NCBI RefSeq assembly: GCF_003991975.1
Contig: NZ_CP029822.1
Location: 930,001-994,000, forward strand
Source of the DNA: Entomomonas moraniae
GTDB lineage: Bacteria > Pseudomonadota > Gammaproteobacteria > Pseudomonadales > Pseudomonadaceae
DNA length: 64,000 nucleotides
Direction of reading: 5' to 3'
Positions 34,518 through 43,193 of the stretch are shown here, piece after piece (position 1 is the first letter of the stretch; each line of letters starts with the position of its first letter). The position numbers and the translations under genes were made by a program. The notes below the pieces were generated by a model. That model was not told the origin of the DNA, ran no database searches, and saw nothing but the letters and a program-made list of their open reading frames with translations.

Positions 34518-36173
34518 TCAACGTTTTTTCATCAGAGTAACAGTGAATATCCCCCATTGGTCAATACGCTGTGCCACTTTACTAAATCCTGCTGCTTCCA
34601 TTAACTGATCAACTTCAAGTTGGTATCGGCGACGCAGTAACCATGCTTGCCCGTCTTTATGGCTAGACATGACACGTGCCATATATTCTAAATCCGGGTT
34701 CCATATTTTTGTTGTAAAAATCAAGAATCCTCCCTCTTCTAATGCCTCTGCCACCCCATTTAAGGAACGAATAATCATTTGATTATCATTAAATAATTCA
34801 TAAAAACCAGAAGCAATGGCTATTGTCCTATCTTTCGGTAATGTAGCTAACGATTGTTCACTAAAGGCATCTCCCCATTCAAAATCAACTTGTTGTACAA
34901 TCTGTTTTTCTTTTAAAGCGGATAAACCTTGTAGAACATTCATGTTCATATAATCCCTCATCAATACATGGTTTATCTTTTCACTATTTTTAGCTATAAA
35001 GTCAAACAGATAACAACCAGTACCTGCAGCTATATCTAAGATATTAACATTCCTTTTATCTTTTTGAACTTTGTCGATAGCTAACAACAATAATTCTTCT
35101 AGATTTTTTTTTCGTTGCCTAACACCTTTCCAACTACGATTATTAAGATAAATTTTATCTAATAGCTTTCCAAGAACATTACGACCACTGGGAGTATTTT
35201 GATAAACATAATCTAATGAAACGCCTGAATCAAAACCATGTTTTAATCCTAGTTTAATACCATTTGACAACACACCAATGTGGCGTATAACGGCACGATT
35301 GATTGCCCAATATACCCTTTTTAATAAGCGAGTCTCTGGTGCTGCTAACTTATCGAATTCTTCTTTGGTTTTACCTTGCTGATCCGCCTTTAATAATGAA
35401 GGTAACGACTCTTCTATACAAGCTATTTCTTTGATTATCTGATTCATTTTATTAGCTATGATCTCGTTATCATCTATTATATCAATTCTCTTATAATAGC
35501 TGCTTACGTTATTATAAAAGTATTTTTGCTCCCTCTCTGTTAGTAAAGAATCCTGTTGGTCGATCAACATAATAATAGGAGTATAGATTGCAGAGGCATC
35601 TAACATAACACGCTTGGCTGTATCCAAAAAACTAGTAGCACAACCTTTGACATTGCCGTCTAAAGTGCTATTTTTTGCAGGAAAGAGCCGAGTGTTATAT
35701 TCTTGGCGTTGTTTAAAAAAACAACTTAGCTTATAAAGTTTTATTTTACTAGTATGTGTAAAAGTAGGAGCCAATAATATTGCCCCTTTTATTTGAGGAG
35801 CATAGTCGTGTAACCATATTGAGAGAACCAAAGCACTAATATACTCACCCACAATAATAATATTACTTTCTTCTATACTATAGTTATCTTTAACTTGTGA
35901 AATAAACTCATAGAAATCACGTACTAAAATAGAGATATCTTTCATATCTCTATTTTCTGAGAAAAAGCCATCTCTAAAACCAACAGTGAAAAATGCGTAC
36001 TCTGGTAGACTCATAGTCTTTATCAAATCAGTAAGACTTATATCTTCAGCATTACCTTGATGTAAGAAAATAACGACGTTAGATTTTTTATTTAATGAAT
36101 CCACTGGCCAGTATTGATAAGGTAATGTGGTACCATCAACGCTAGAAAATTTTTTTTGATATTTTGTACGCAT
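34518..36173 (-). CDS. fused alpha/beta-hydrolase-like and SAM methyltransferase protein (YnbC-like)
   Basis: The 551-residue protein has two parts. Residues about 1-265 form an alpha/beta-hydrolase-like domain (VVIFLHQGNAEDISLTDLI, DFYEFISQVKDNYSI, IIIVGEYISALVLSIWLHDYAPQIKGAILLAPTF). Residues about 290-551 form a methyltransferase of the Methyltransferase_20 kind, with SAM site NVNILDIAAGTGCYLFDFIA. The same fusion is seen in E. coli YnbC. The nucleophile elbow, expected as G-x-S-x-G, reads G-E-Y-I-S, so the catalytic Ser appears replaced by Tyr111. The hydrolase half may therefore be non-catalytic or use another residue. It is the last gene of the ACP-ketosynthase operon and could modify or release its product. 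Confidence 0.8.
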   Translation of the reverse strand: MRTKYQKKFSSVDGTTLPYQYWPVDSLNKKSNVVIFLHQGNAEDISLTDLIKTMSLPEYAFFTVGFRDGFFSENRDMKDISILVRDFYEFISQVKDNYSIEESNIIIVGEYISALVLSIWLHDYAPQIKGAILLAPTFTHTSKIKLYKLSCFFKQRQEYNTRLFPAKNSTLDGNVKGCATSFLDTAKRVMLDASAIYTPIIMLIDQQDSLLTEREQKYFYNNVSSYYKRIDIIDDNEIIANKMNQIIKEIACIEESLPSLLKADQQGKTKEEFDKLAAPETRLLKRVYWAINRAVIRHIGVLSNGIKLGLKHGFDSGVSLDYVYQNTPSGRNVLGKLLDKIYLNNRSWKGVRQRKKNLEELLLLAIDKVQKDKRNVNILDIAAGTGCYLFDFIAKNSEKINHVLMRDYMNMNVLQGLSALKEKQIVQQVDFEWGDAFSEQSLATLPKDRTIAIASGFYELFNDNQMIIRSLNGVAEALEEGGFLIFTTKIWNPDLEYMARVMSSHKDGQAWLLRRRYQLEVDQLMEAAGFSKVAQRIDQWGIFTVTLMKKR

Positions 36174-36204
36174 AAGTATTTTTCAATATTAATTTAAATA
36201 GAAT

Positions 36205-37134
36205 TTAAGCCTCAGAACGACGAATAGTTTCTTTTATTTTGGCTAATAACATAGGTTCCCATTCATTATCCCAAGACTGTACAAAATTCGATATTTTTTC
36301 TACTATTTTAGGTTCTTTAGCATTAAAACCTTCACTAACCAGCCCTCTATAATTAGGGAGCCTCGACTGTATCTGCTCTACAGTAACATCAATATTGAGC
36401 ATCCTAGCGACATAAAGCGTTGCTACAGTTATTCGATGTAACAATATATCAACTTCTTTGTCATACTGCTTAAGTTGCTCCTTTGACCAAAGTTGCTCTT
36501 TATAAATTGTTTCATAGGCCTCAATTGATACGCTACAATGTTCCATTTCTTCAGCATAATGATAGGCTAATAAATAAAGCACTCCAAGGTTTTCAGAAGT
36601 GTCCAACATATATTCTAATTTACCATTAGCCAATACATTTTCATAAAATGAAAAACTAGCCATACAAACTTGTGTTTCAAATATAGCGACTGTTTTTAGT
36701 GCTTCTTTAAAAGAAAGACTATCTATTGTTTTACCTGCCTGCTCATCCTTTTCAATACCAGCAACAATAGGCTCTACAAATTCTTTATAAGCAACATACA
36801 TAAAGTCATAAACACGAGGGTGGTATTTTTCTCTAGAGGGTTGAGAATAATTTTTTGCTATAAAAACATTTAGGTTTTTATGAGCAGCTGCATGCCTTTT
36901 TTCTTGAGAAATAAAAATAGGAAACCGCTCATCATCATATTCTGTATTTTTTATAAATTTATCATAATAAACACTAATTTTCTCACCATAAAATTCAAAA
37001 AACTCTAATAAATAAGAAGTACCTAGTCCAACCAATGAAAGCACATTATCAGGCACCCAAAGATGTTTGAAATTTTCATTTAAACTCATTACCGTAAAGA
37101 CTTCTTTTGGTACCGTTCTTAATTTTAATTCCAT
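36205..37134 (-). CDS. ferritin-like metalloenzyme resembling PF10118 'metal-dependent hydrolase'
   Basis: The 309-residue, largely helical protein carries metal-ligand-like motifs spaced as in four-helix-bundle diiron proteins: SQEKRHAAAH (E78, H81, H85), FETQ (E153) and YAEEMEH (E195, E196, H199). The overall pattern recalls PF10118. That family is called predicted metal-dependent hydrolase, though the motif layout would also suit an oxygenase or desaturase. No membrane segment is present. It lies in a tight minus-strand operon with ACP, ketosynthase, dehydratase and ketoreductase genes. An oxidative or hydroxylating step on an ACP-bound acyl chain is therefore an attractive inference, not a demonstrated one. 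Confidence 0.65.
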   Translation of the reverse strand: MELKLRTVPKEVFTVMSLNENFKHLWVPDNVLSLVGLGTSYLLEFFEFYGEKISVYYDKFIKNTEYDDERFPIFISQEKRHAAAHKNLNVFIAKNYSQPSREKYHPRVYDFMYVAYKEFVEPIVAGIEKDEQAGKTIDSLSFKEALKTVAIFETQVCMASFSFYENVLANGKLEYMLDTSENLGVLYLLAYHYAEEMEHCSVSIEAYETIYKEQLWSKEQLKQYDKEVDILLHRITVATLYVARMLNIDVTVEQIQSRLPNYRGLVSEGFNAKEPKIVEKISNFVQSWDNEWEPMLLAKIKETIRRSEA

Positions 37135-37161
37135 TTTTTTTTCCTTGTAGACTAAACGAAT

Positions 37162-37899
37162 TTAAATAGACAAACCACCATCGATAACCATAGTTTGCCC
37201 CGTTATAAAATTACCACCTTCGCCCAGCAAATATTCAACCATTTTAGCTACATCGTCAGGTTGTCCTATTTTTCGTAAAGGAGTAGATTTAATAAGTTGA
37301 TCTAAAACTTTTTTTGGAAGTTCTGCTGTCATCTCAGTTTCAACAAGCCCTGGGGCAATACTGTTAACACGAACATTAAACATTGCTACCTCTTTAGCTA
37401 AACTTTTAGTCATGCCAATTTGTGCCGCTTTAGAAGCGGAATAACTAGTTTGCCCAATATTCCCTCTTAACCCCGAAATCGAACTAATATTAATGATGCA
37501 ACCATCTCCATCAATAATCATGGGATTTAATAAGTAATGATTAAAATAAAAAGTAGCATTTAAATTAGTTTCTATGACCGTTTGCCACTCAGCAATTGTC
37601 ATATTTATTTGTAAGTTATTAACACTAATCCCCGCATTATTAATCAATGCGTAAGGAGTACCATGCTTATCTAAAAGCATCTCACAGAAAGACTTTACTT
37701 CAGATGTTTTTGTGACATCACAAGGATAACAAACACAAAAAGTATTGTTGTTTGTTAATGACTTTGCTAGTAACTCTGCTTGCTCTTTGTTAGTGCGGTA
37801 AGTAAAAACAATGTTATAATGCTTTGAGAGCACTCTAACAATGGCAGCGCCAATACCTCTACTTCCCGCCGTAACAAGTACCATTTTTTTGCTTTTCAT
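37162..37899 (-). CDS. FabG-like 3-oxoacyl-ACP reductase (SDR family)
   Basis: The 245-residue classical short-chain dehydrogenase has the cofactor motif TAGSRGIG (residues 10-17), NNAG (87-90), the catalytic Ser140 and Tyr153-x-x-x-Lys157 in ISSISGLRGNIGQTSYSASKAA, and the FabG-like PGLVETEMT. The ending FITGQTMVIDGGLSI is typical. It would reduce a beta-ketoacyl-ACP with NADPH. Its place directly downstream of the MaoC-type dehydratase fits a dedicated elongation cycle. It is one of several FabG-like proteins expected in the genome and is likely specific to this locus. Confidence 0.9.
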   Translation of the reverse strand: MKSKKMVLVTAGSRGIGAAIVRVLSKHYNIVFTYRTNKEQAELLAKSLTNNNTFCVCYPCDVTKTSEVKSFCEMLLDKHGTPYALINNAGISVNNLQINMTIAEWQTVIETNLNATFYFNHYLLNPMIIDGDGCIINISSISGLRGNIGQTSYSASKAAQIGMTKSLAKEVAMFNVRVNSIAPGLVETEMTAELPKKVLDQLIKSTPLRKIGQPDDVAKMVEYLLGEGGNFITGQTMVIDGGLSI

Positions 37900-37923
37900 T
37901 AAAATATCCTTATAAAAACTTGT

Positions 37924-38679
37924 TTAAGCTATGTGAGCTTTGGTCATACTCCCCATAGAAGATTGGTATAAAAGCTGGCTACCTTCCATCACCTGATAAT
38001 CTAGTAGACTATAAACCGAGTAATCTTCTTTAATAACATCTTTATCTTCAAAAAAAATTGATAGTTTAGAAAAATCAATCTTTTCGTTTGATAATAGACG
38101 CTCAGGAATATAGATTTTTTGATCTGCTTGATAGGTTACGACTTTCCCTTTATCAGGTTCTTTAGTAATTTTTAGAGCTTTTTTATAAAATGGATCGCCT
38201 TTTTGATATTTAAAACAAACACTAAAAAGTAATGAGTCCATCATCACCCAGTTGGATATTACATAAGGATACTCCTGCTTAAACAGATCCACTTGCTCGT
38301 GAAAAAAATCAGCACTTATATCTATTTTATTAGCAGGCTTGTCAAAAATTGGCTGGTTATCATGATTTAGTTTAGATGTAACAACCACATTTTCTTCATC
38401 TGATATTTTGCAAGAAAACTTATTATCCCTTTCACTAAACTGATATTGAATTTGCTCATTAACATAAACAGGTTGTTTGAGATAGAAGTTAACACAAGAG
38501 TTTGCTTTAATATGAGGCGCGTATTTTAATTTAGCCTCCATGAGAACCAACATTCCTTGTACAATAATATCTTGTAAACCATTTTTAACTGCAATTTCTT
38601 TATCAAAGTGAACTTTATTATGATCACCTGAAAAATCAGCCCACTGTTTAATATCATTATGTGTAAATTGTTTAATCAT
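37924..38679 (-). CDS. MaoC-like hot-dog dehydratase/hydratase
   Basis: The 251-residue protein begins with the hydratase-2 motif: FTHNDIKQWADFSGDHNKVHFDKEIAVKNGLQDIIVQGMLVLME. The catalytic Asp and His (FSGDHNKVH) are both present. The C-terminal half is less conserved and may hold a second, degenerate hot-dog fold (HEQVDLFKQEYPYVIS, DPFYKKALKI). It overlaps the ketosynthase stop by four bases, so the two are translationally coupled. Its expected role is dehydration of a 3-hydroxyacyl-ACP. Confidence 0.8.
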   Translation of the reverse strand: MIKQFTHNDIKQWADFSGDHNKVHFDKEIAVKNGLQDIIVQGMLVLMEAKLKYAPHIKANSCVNFYLKQPVYVNEQIQYQFSERDNKFSCKISDEENVVVTSKLNHDNQPIFDKPANKIDISADFFHEQVDLFKQEYPYVISNWVMMDSLLFSVCFKYQKGDPFYKKALKITKEPDKGKVVTYQADQKIYIPERLLSNEKIDFSKLSIFFEDKDVIKEDYSVYSLLDYQVMEGSQLLYQSSMGSMTKAHIA

Positions 38680-39947
38680 GGCTCATACCTTTTAAGAACA
38701 AGGCAACTATTAGCACCTCCAAATCCATAATTAACATTAAGCGTATACTTTAAGTCTTGATTAAATAAATGCTCATTGGGTACATAATTCAAATCACAAA
38801 CAGGATCAGGGTTATTGAGATTTATCGTAGCTGGAACTAAATTCTCACTCATGCTTTTTAAGCAAAAAATTGTTTCTATTGAGCCTGCCGCAGCAATTAA
38901 ATGACCTGTATAAGACTTTGTACTAGAGACAGGAATCTTATATGCATACTCACCAAAAACATTTTTTAGAATTTGCGTTTCATTCGCATCATTCATTGGT
39001 GTCGATGTGCCATGAGCATTGATATAATCAATATCCTTTGCACTTATGTTTGCATATTCTAGCGCTTTTTGTATAGTTAATGTTCTACTATGATAATCAG
39101 GGGCAGGAACTGTTAAATTAAAATAAGAATCACTGTAATTGGCATAACCAATAACTTCCCCTAATATCTTAGCATTTCTTTTCTTGGCATCTTCTAAGTT
39201 TTCTAAACAAACTACCGCAGCCCCCTCTGATAATACAAAACCACTACGATCTAAACTAAAAGGACAACAGGCTTTAGTTAAATCTTCTTGCTCTTTAGTT
39301 AAAGCTCTTAAAACATCTATTGACCATATTGACAAAGGAGACATAGAACTCTCTCCTCCACCTGCGATCATCATCTTAGCTTTGCCATTTTTGATTTTCT
39401 CATAAGCCTCACCAATTGCTATATTACCGGTAGCGCAAGCAGCTATTGGAGTATTCTGATAACCTTTAAGTTGCCAATTAACGGTAATAGCTGCTGTACC
39501 AATATTTGGCATAGCGTGAAAACAACTTTGAATGGAGGGTTCTTTCGAATCATCATACTCATAGGCATAGTAATTAGAGTTAACGTCATCACAACCGCCC
39601 CAACCGGTACCAAAAATCACCCCACAATCATCTTCATCGTAATAAGGCTTAAATAATTGCTCTTTACCAAAGGCCATACTCATTGCCTCATCAGTAGCAA
39701 TAAGCCCTAATTTAGCGAATCGAGGAGTATTTTTAATAATCCGTTTAGAGAAATGCGCCAACGATAATTCTTCTTTGATATTTCCGAAAATTTTAGTTTT
39801 TATATCTTTGCCAGGATTATTCCATATATCATATCCCATCTTTTTAGCTAATATAGCTTGCCATATATCAGAGACATTATTACCTAATGAACATATGGCA
39901 CCATATCCTGTGACGACAACTCGATTAGAATCCTTTTTTTGGTTCAT
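38676..39947 (-). CDS. FabF-like beta-ketoacyl-ACP synthase
   Basis: The 423-residue ketosynthase has the catalytic triad in place: Cys171 in AACATGN, His312 in NAHGTSTPMND and His349 in TGHLIAAAGS. The N-terminal VVTGYGAICSLGN and the C-terminal NYGFGGANSCLVLKR are standard. It has an AGGGAT ribosome-binding site 9 nt after the ACP stop. It would condense malonyl-ACP with an acyl primer on the neighbouring ACP. The operon has no acyltransferase or enoyl reductase, so malonyl loading probably uses the housekeeping FabD. The chain could remain unsaturated, as in aryl-polyene-type pathways. Confidence 0.92.
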   Translation of the reverse strand: MNQKKDSNRVVVTGYGAICSLGNNVSDIWQAILAKKMGYDIWNNPGKDIKTKIFGNIKEELSLAHFSKRIIKNTPRFAKLGLIATDEAMSMAFGKEQLFKPYYDEDDCGVIFGTGWGGCDDVNSNYYAYEYDDSKEPSIQSCFHAMPNIGTAAITVNWQLKGYQNTPIAACATGNIAIGEAYEKIKNGKAKMMIAGGGESSMSPLSIWSIDVLRALTKEQEDLTKACCPFSLDRSGFVLSEGAAVVCLENLEDAKKRNAKILGEVIGYANYSDSYFNLTVPAPDYHSRTLTIQKALEYANISAKDIDYINAHGTSTPMNDANETQILKNVFGEYAYKIPVSSTKSYTGHLIAAAGSIETIFCLKSMSENLVPATINLNNPDPVCDLNYVPNEHLFNQDLKYTLNVNYGFGGANSCLVLKRYEP

Positions 39948-39956
39948 TATTTATCC

Positions 39957-40199
39957 CTATTTATCTTTGCTTAAAAACTCAACCAACTCTCCAAATGTGG
40001 TAAGATTAGCTTCTGTCAACTGATTTAAATCAACATTGATCCCTAAAGCTCTCTTTAATGCGACTTGAATAGATAAAAAGTCTAAGCTTACAAAACCAAA
40101 ATCACTAATGAGAGTTTCCTTATTGATGGTATCAACGTCAAAATCGGTTAACTCACCAACTTGATCTTTAATAATAGTCTCAATTTTTTTTGTTTTCAT
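39957..40199 (-). CDS. acyl carrier protein
   Basis: The 80-residue acidic helical protein has phosphopantetheine attachment Ser38 in FGFVSLDFLSIQVAL, a variant of the usual D-S-L motif. Conserved hydrophobic spacing continues through INVDLNQLTEANLTTFGELVEFL. It is the first gene of the minus-strand biosynthetic operon and diverges from the ABC exporter operon across a roughly 215-bp AT-rich gap. No phosphopantetheinyl transferase lies nearby, so activation would rely on a general one. Confidence 0.9.
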   Translation of the reverse strand: MKTKKIETIIKDQVGELTDFDVDTINKETLISDFGFVSLDFLSIQVALKRALGINVDLNQLTEANLTTFGELVEFLSKDK

Positions 40200-40413
40200 G
40201 TAGTCACTGTTCCTTGTAATTAGAGTAGGGAAATACTATAAATAACCACTAAAGAAAACAACTGAACTAAAGTGCAATAAAGCTAACTTTAAAAATATGT
40301 AATCATTTATAAAGAAGATGTTTATTTTTAGAGTATGCGTAATTTTATAACACCTAAAGACCTAATATTTTCAATTGCTTAATAACAATCAAATAACTTC
40401 TCGACAGGTTAAT

Positions 40414-41421
40414 ATGTATATAGGGACTAATAAAATATTACGTGTATTCATTATTTTTTTGGCTATTATGCTTTTTTTAGCCATATATCTATATTATACA
40501 AATAGAACTAACCTCAATCCGTTAGGGTTGACACTGTATGGTAATATAGAGCAACGGCAAATTTCTTTAGCCTTTAATGCAAATGAAAGAATAACAGAAC
40601 TCTTCGTAGAAGAAGGAGATAGCGTAATAAAAGGGCAACTTTTAGGTAAACTAGACACTCGCACCATTAGACAACAAATTAAAAAAGCTCAAGCACAAAT
40701 AAAAGCCAATGAAGCTGCATTATTGCGTTTAAAAAATGGTAGCCGCCCGCAGGAAATAGAACAAGCAAAAGCCGTGGTTAATGTTGCAAAAGCAGATGTT
40801 GAACATAAAAAGAAGCTTTATAACAGATACACAAATATTGTAAAAATGACCAATGGTCAAGGAATTAGTAAGCAGAATTTAGATGAATCAAGAGCAGACT
40901 ATAATGCCTCTTTAGCTACGCTAGATAATAAAAAATTAGCTCTAGAATTAGCTGAAATAGGACCAAGAATAGAGGATATAAACCAAGCACAAGCAATATT
41001 AAAAAGTAGTATGGCAGATTTAGCTATACTGAATCGTCAACTTGAAGAAAGTTATCTTATTGCGCCTGCTGATGCGTTTGTTAGAGCTCGCATTTTAGAA
41101 GTGGGAGATATGGCCTCCTCACAAAAACCTGTTTATACCCTTGCTCTTATAAGTCCTAAATGGGTCCGTGCCTATGTACCTGAGGCAGATTTAGGAAAAA
41201 TCAAACAAGGTATGCATGCTAATATAATTTCAGACAGTTTTCCTGATACACCGATTGAAGGACAAGTTGGCTTTATCTCTTCTAATGCTGAGTTTACACC
41301 TAAATACATACAAACTGAAGAATTAAGAACAGCATTAGTTTATGAAATACGTATTTATGTAAAAGATCCCACTAACCAACTTAAATTAGGTATGCCCATC
41401 ACTGTTAAATTAAGAGATTAA
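40414..41421 (+). CDS. ybhG: HlyD/YbhG-type membrane-fusion adaptor
   Basis: I choose the ATG at 40414, with AGG six bases upstream. An in-frame TTG at 40375 lacks a site. The 335-residue product has one N-terminal membrane helix (about residues 11-32). A barrel-sandwich half follows (ISLAFNANERITELFVEEGDSVIKGQLLGKLDT), then a long coiled-coil hairpin beginning with the YbhG-type signature ALLRLKNGSRPQEIEQAKA. The second lipoyl half and beta-barrel come last (ARILEVGDMASSQKPVYTLALISPKWVRAYVPEADLGKI). It is the first of four genes matching the E. coli ybhGFSR order. Confidence 0.85.
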   Translation: MYIGTNKILRVFIIFLAIMLFLAIYLYYTNRTNLNPLGLTLYGNIEQRQISLAFNANERITELFVEEGDSVIKGQLLGKLDTRTIRQQIKKAQAQIKANEAALLRLKNGSRPQEIEQAKAVVNVAKADVEHKKKLYNRYTNIVKMTNGQGISKQNLDESRADYNASLATLDNKKLALELAEIGPRIEDINQAQAILKSSMADLAILNRQLEESYLIAPADAFVRARILEVGDMASSQKPVYTLALISPKWVRAYVPEADLGKIKQGMHANIISDSFPDTPIEGQVGFISSNAEFTPKYIQTEELRTALVYEIRIYVKDPTNQLKLGMPITVKLRD

Positions 41422-41423
41422 GA

Positions 41424-43193
41424 ATGACCAATGAAAGGTATTCTATAGAGATCACTGCATTAAACAAATGCTTCTCTTCTAAAAAAAACACGAAAATACA
41501 GGCGCTTAATAATGTTTCACTACAAATTCCTGAAGGGTGTATAACAGCACTTGTTGGAGCTGATGGAGCAGGAAAAACTACATTATTAAGAATTATTTGT
41601 GGTTTGTTACACTCTGACCAAGGAGATATCAAAGTAATCGGTTTAGATGTTAATAAACATACTTCCATGATACAAAGTCGCATAGCTTATATGCCACAAC
41701 GCTTTGGTTTGTATGAAGATTTAACTGTAGGTGAAAACCTAGAGCTATATGCTGACTTACATAATGTTCCCCCTGAGATAAGAGAGCAACGATTTAAGCT
41801 ATTGTTAACGATGACTAATCTTTTGAATTTTACTGACCGCGCTGCAGGGAAGCTTTCAGGAGGAATGAAACAAAAGCTGGGGTTGGCATGTACACTAGTG
41901 CGCTCGCCTAGACTGCTATTACTCGATGAGCCTTCTGTAGGCGTTGATCCATTATCACGATTAGAGCTATGGCAAATTATTGAACAACTAATCGAACATG
42001 ATCAATTAACTGTCCTCTTAAGTACAACTTACATGGATGAGGCAGAACGATGTAATCACGTGGCCATTCTCCATGAAGGTTCCTTGATTGCACAAGCAAA
42101 CCCCCAAACAATCGCTAATTATGCAAAAGGAACAACCTTTTATCTTGAAACAAGAGAAAACGAAAGTATTAGACAATTACAAACAGATCTTTATAAACAA
42201 AGCATTACTGTTAACGCAGTACCAGAGCAAGGCAAGATACGTCTTGTTATAAAAAAACCTGAATATATACAAAAATTACAATATTGCTTGCTTAATAGAA
42301 CATATTATCCAATAGCACCAACACTAGAAGATGGATTCTTAGTTTTATTAAGCCAACAGCAAAACACTATCAATGTCTTATCTAACTCTAATCCAATAAA
42401 GCCTCATCATCCATTTAACAAAGAAGTTATTAAAGTAAACCACCTGATACGAAAATTCGGTAATTTTACAGCAGTTGATGACATCAGTTTCTCAATACAA
42501 CAAGGTGAAATTTTTGGTTTACTTGGTCCTAATGGTGCCGGGAAAACAACAACATTTCGTATGCTCTGCGGTTTAATCCCTGCCACATCTGGAGAACTAG
42601 AAGTTATTGGTGTTAATTTACGTAATGCACCAGCACAAGTTCGTAAGCGTATTGGTTATGTTGCACAAAAATTCTCTCTCTATGAAAACTTGACAGTTAA
42701 AGAGAACTTAACATTTTTTGGTAAAACTTATGGTTTAACAAATAAAAAACTGAAAGAACGCATTGAGTTAGTTTGCCATGAATTTTCCTTGACTAAATAT
42801 CTCTATCTTCCTACAAAACAGTTGGTAGGAGGCTATCAACGCCGTTTATCAATGGCAGTCGGTTTACTACATGAACCCGATATTTTGTTTCTAGATGAGC
42901 CCACCAGTGGCAGCGACCCTATCACCCGTCGAGAGTTTTGGAGAAAAATCATTGCATTGGCCTCAACAGGAATTACAATTATTATTACAACACACTTTAT
43001 GGAAGAAGCGGAATATTGTGATCGTATACTTATTCAAGATGCAGGAAAACTATTGGCATTGGGGACACCCAATCAAGTTAGATATGAAGCTAATCCCAAT
43101 GCAAAGGAAAAGTTATCAATGGAACAAGCCTTTATCAACATTATTAAACGGCAGCGCCATCAACAGAGCATACTAAATGAACAATCAATTTAA
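41424..43193 (+). CDS. ybhF: tandem-NBD ABC exporter ATPase, YbhF-like
   Basis: The 589-residue protein contains two ABC domains. Domain one (about residues 5-225) has GADGAGKTTLL, KLSGGMKQKLGLACTLV and LLLLDEPSVGVD. Domain two (about 335-560) has GPNGAGKTTTF, a degenerate signature QLVGGYQRRLSMA and LFLDEPTSGSD, followed by the switch region ITTHFMEEAEYCD. A fused pair of ATPase domains with no permease is the YbhF arrangement. It starts 3 nt after the adaptor stop and overlaps the next permease by 17 nt, indicating translational coupling. Confidence 0.9.
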   Translation: MTNERYSIEITALNKCFSSKKNTKIQALNNVSLQIPEGCITALVGADGAGKTTLLRIICGLLHSDQGDIKVIGLDVNKHTSMIQSRIAYMPQRFGLYEDLTVGENLELYADLHNVPPEIREQRFKLLLTMTNLLNFTDRAAGKLSGGMKQKLGLACTLVRSPRLLLLDEPSVGVDPLSRLELWQIIEQLIEHDQLTVLLSTTYMDEAERCNHVAILHEGSLIAQANPQTIANYAKGTTFYLETRENESIRQLQTDLYKQSITVNAVPEQGKIRLVIKKPEYIQKLQYCLLNRTYYPIAPTLEDGFLVLLSQQQNTINVLSNSNPIKPHHPFNKEVIKVNHLIRKFGNFTAVDDISFSIQQGEIFGLLGPNGAGKTTTFRMLCGLIPATSGELEVIGVNLRNAPAQVRKRIGYVAQKFSLYENLTVKENLTFFGKTYGLTNKKLKERIELVCHEFSLTKYLYLPTKQLVGGYQRRLSMAVGLLHEPDILFLDEPTSGSDPITRREFWRKIIALASTGITIIITTHFMEEAEYCDRILIQDAGKLLALGTPNQVRYEANPNAKEKLSMEQAFINIIKRQRHQQSILNEQSI

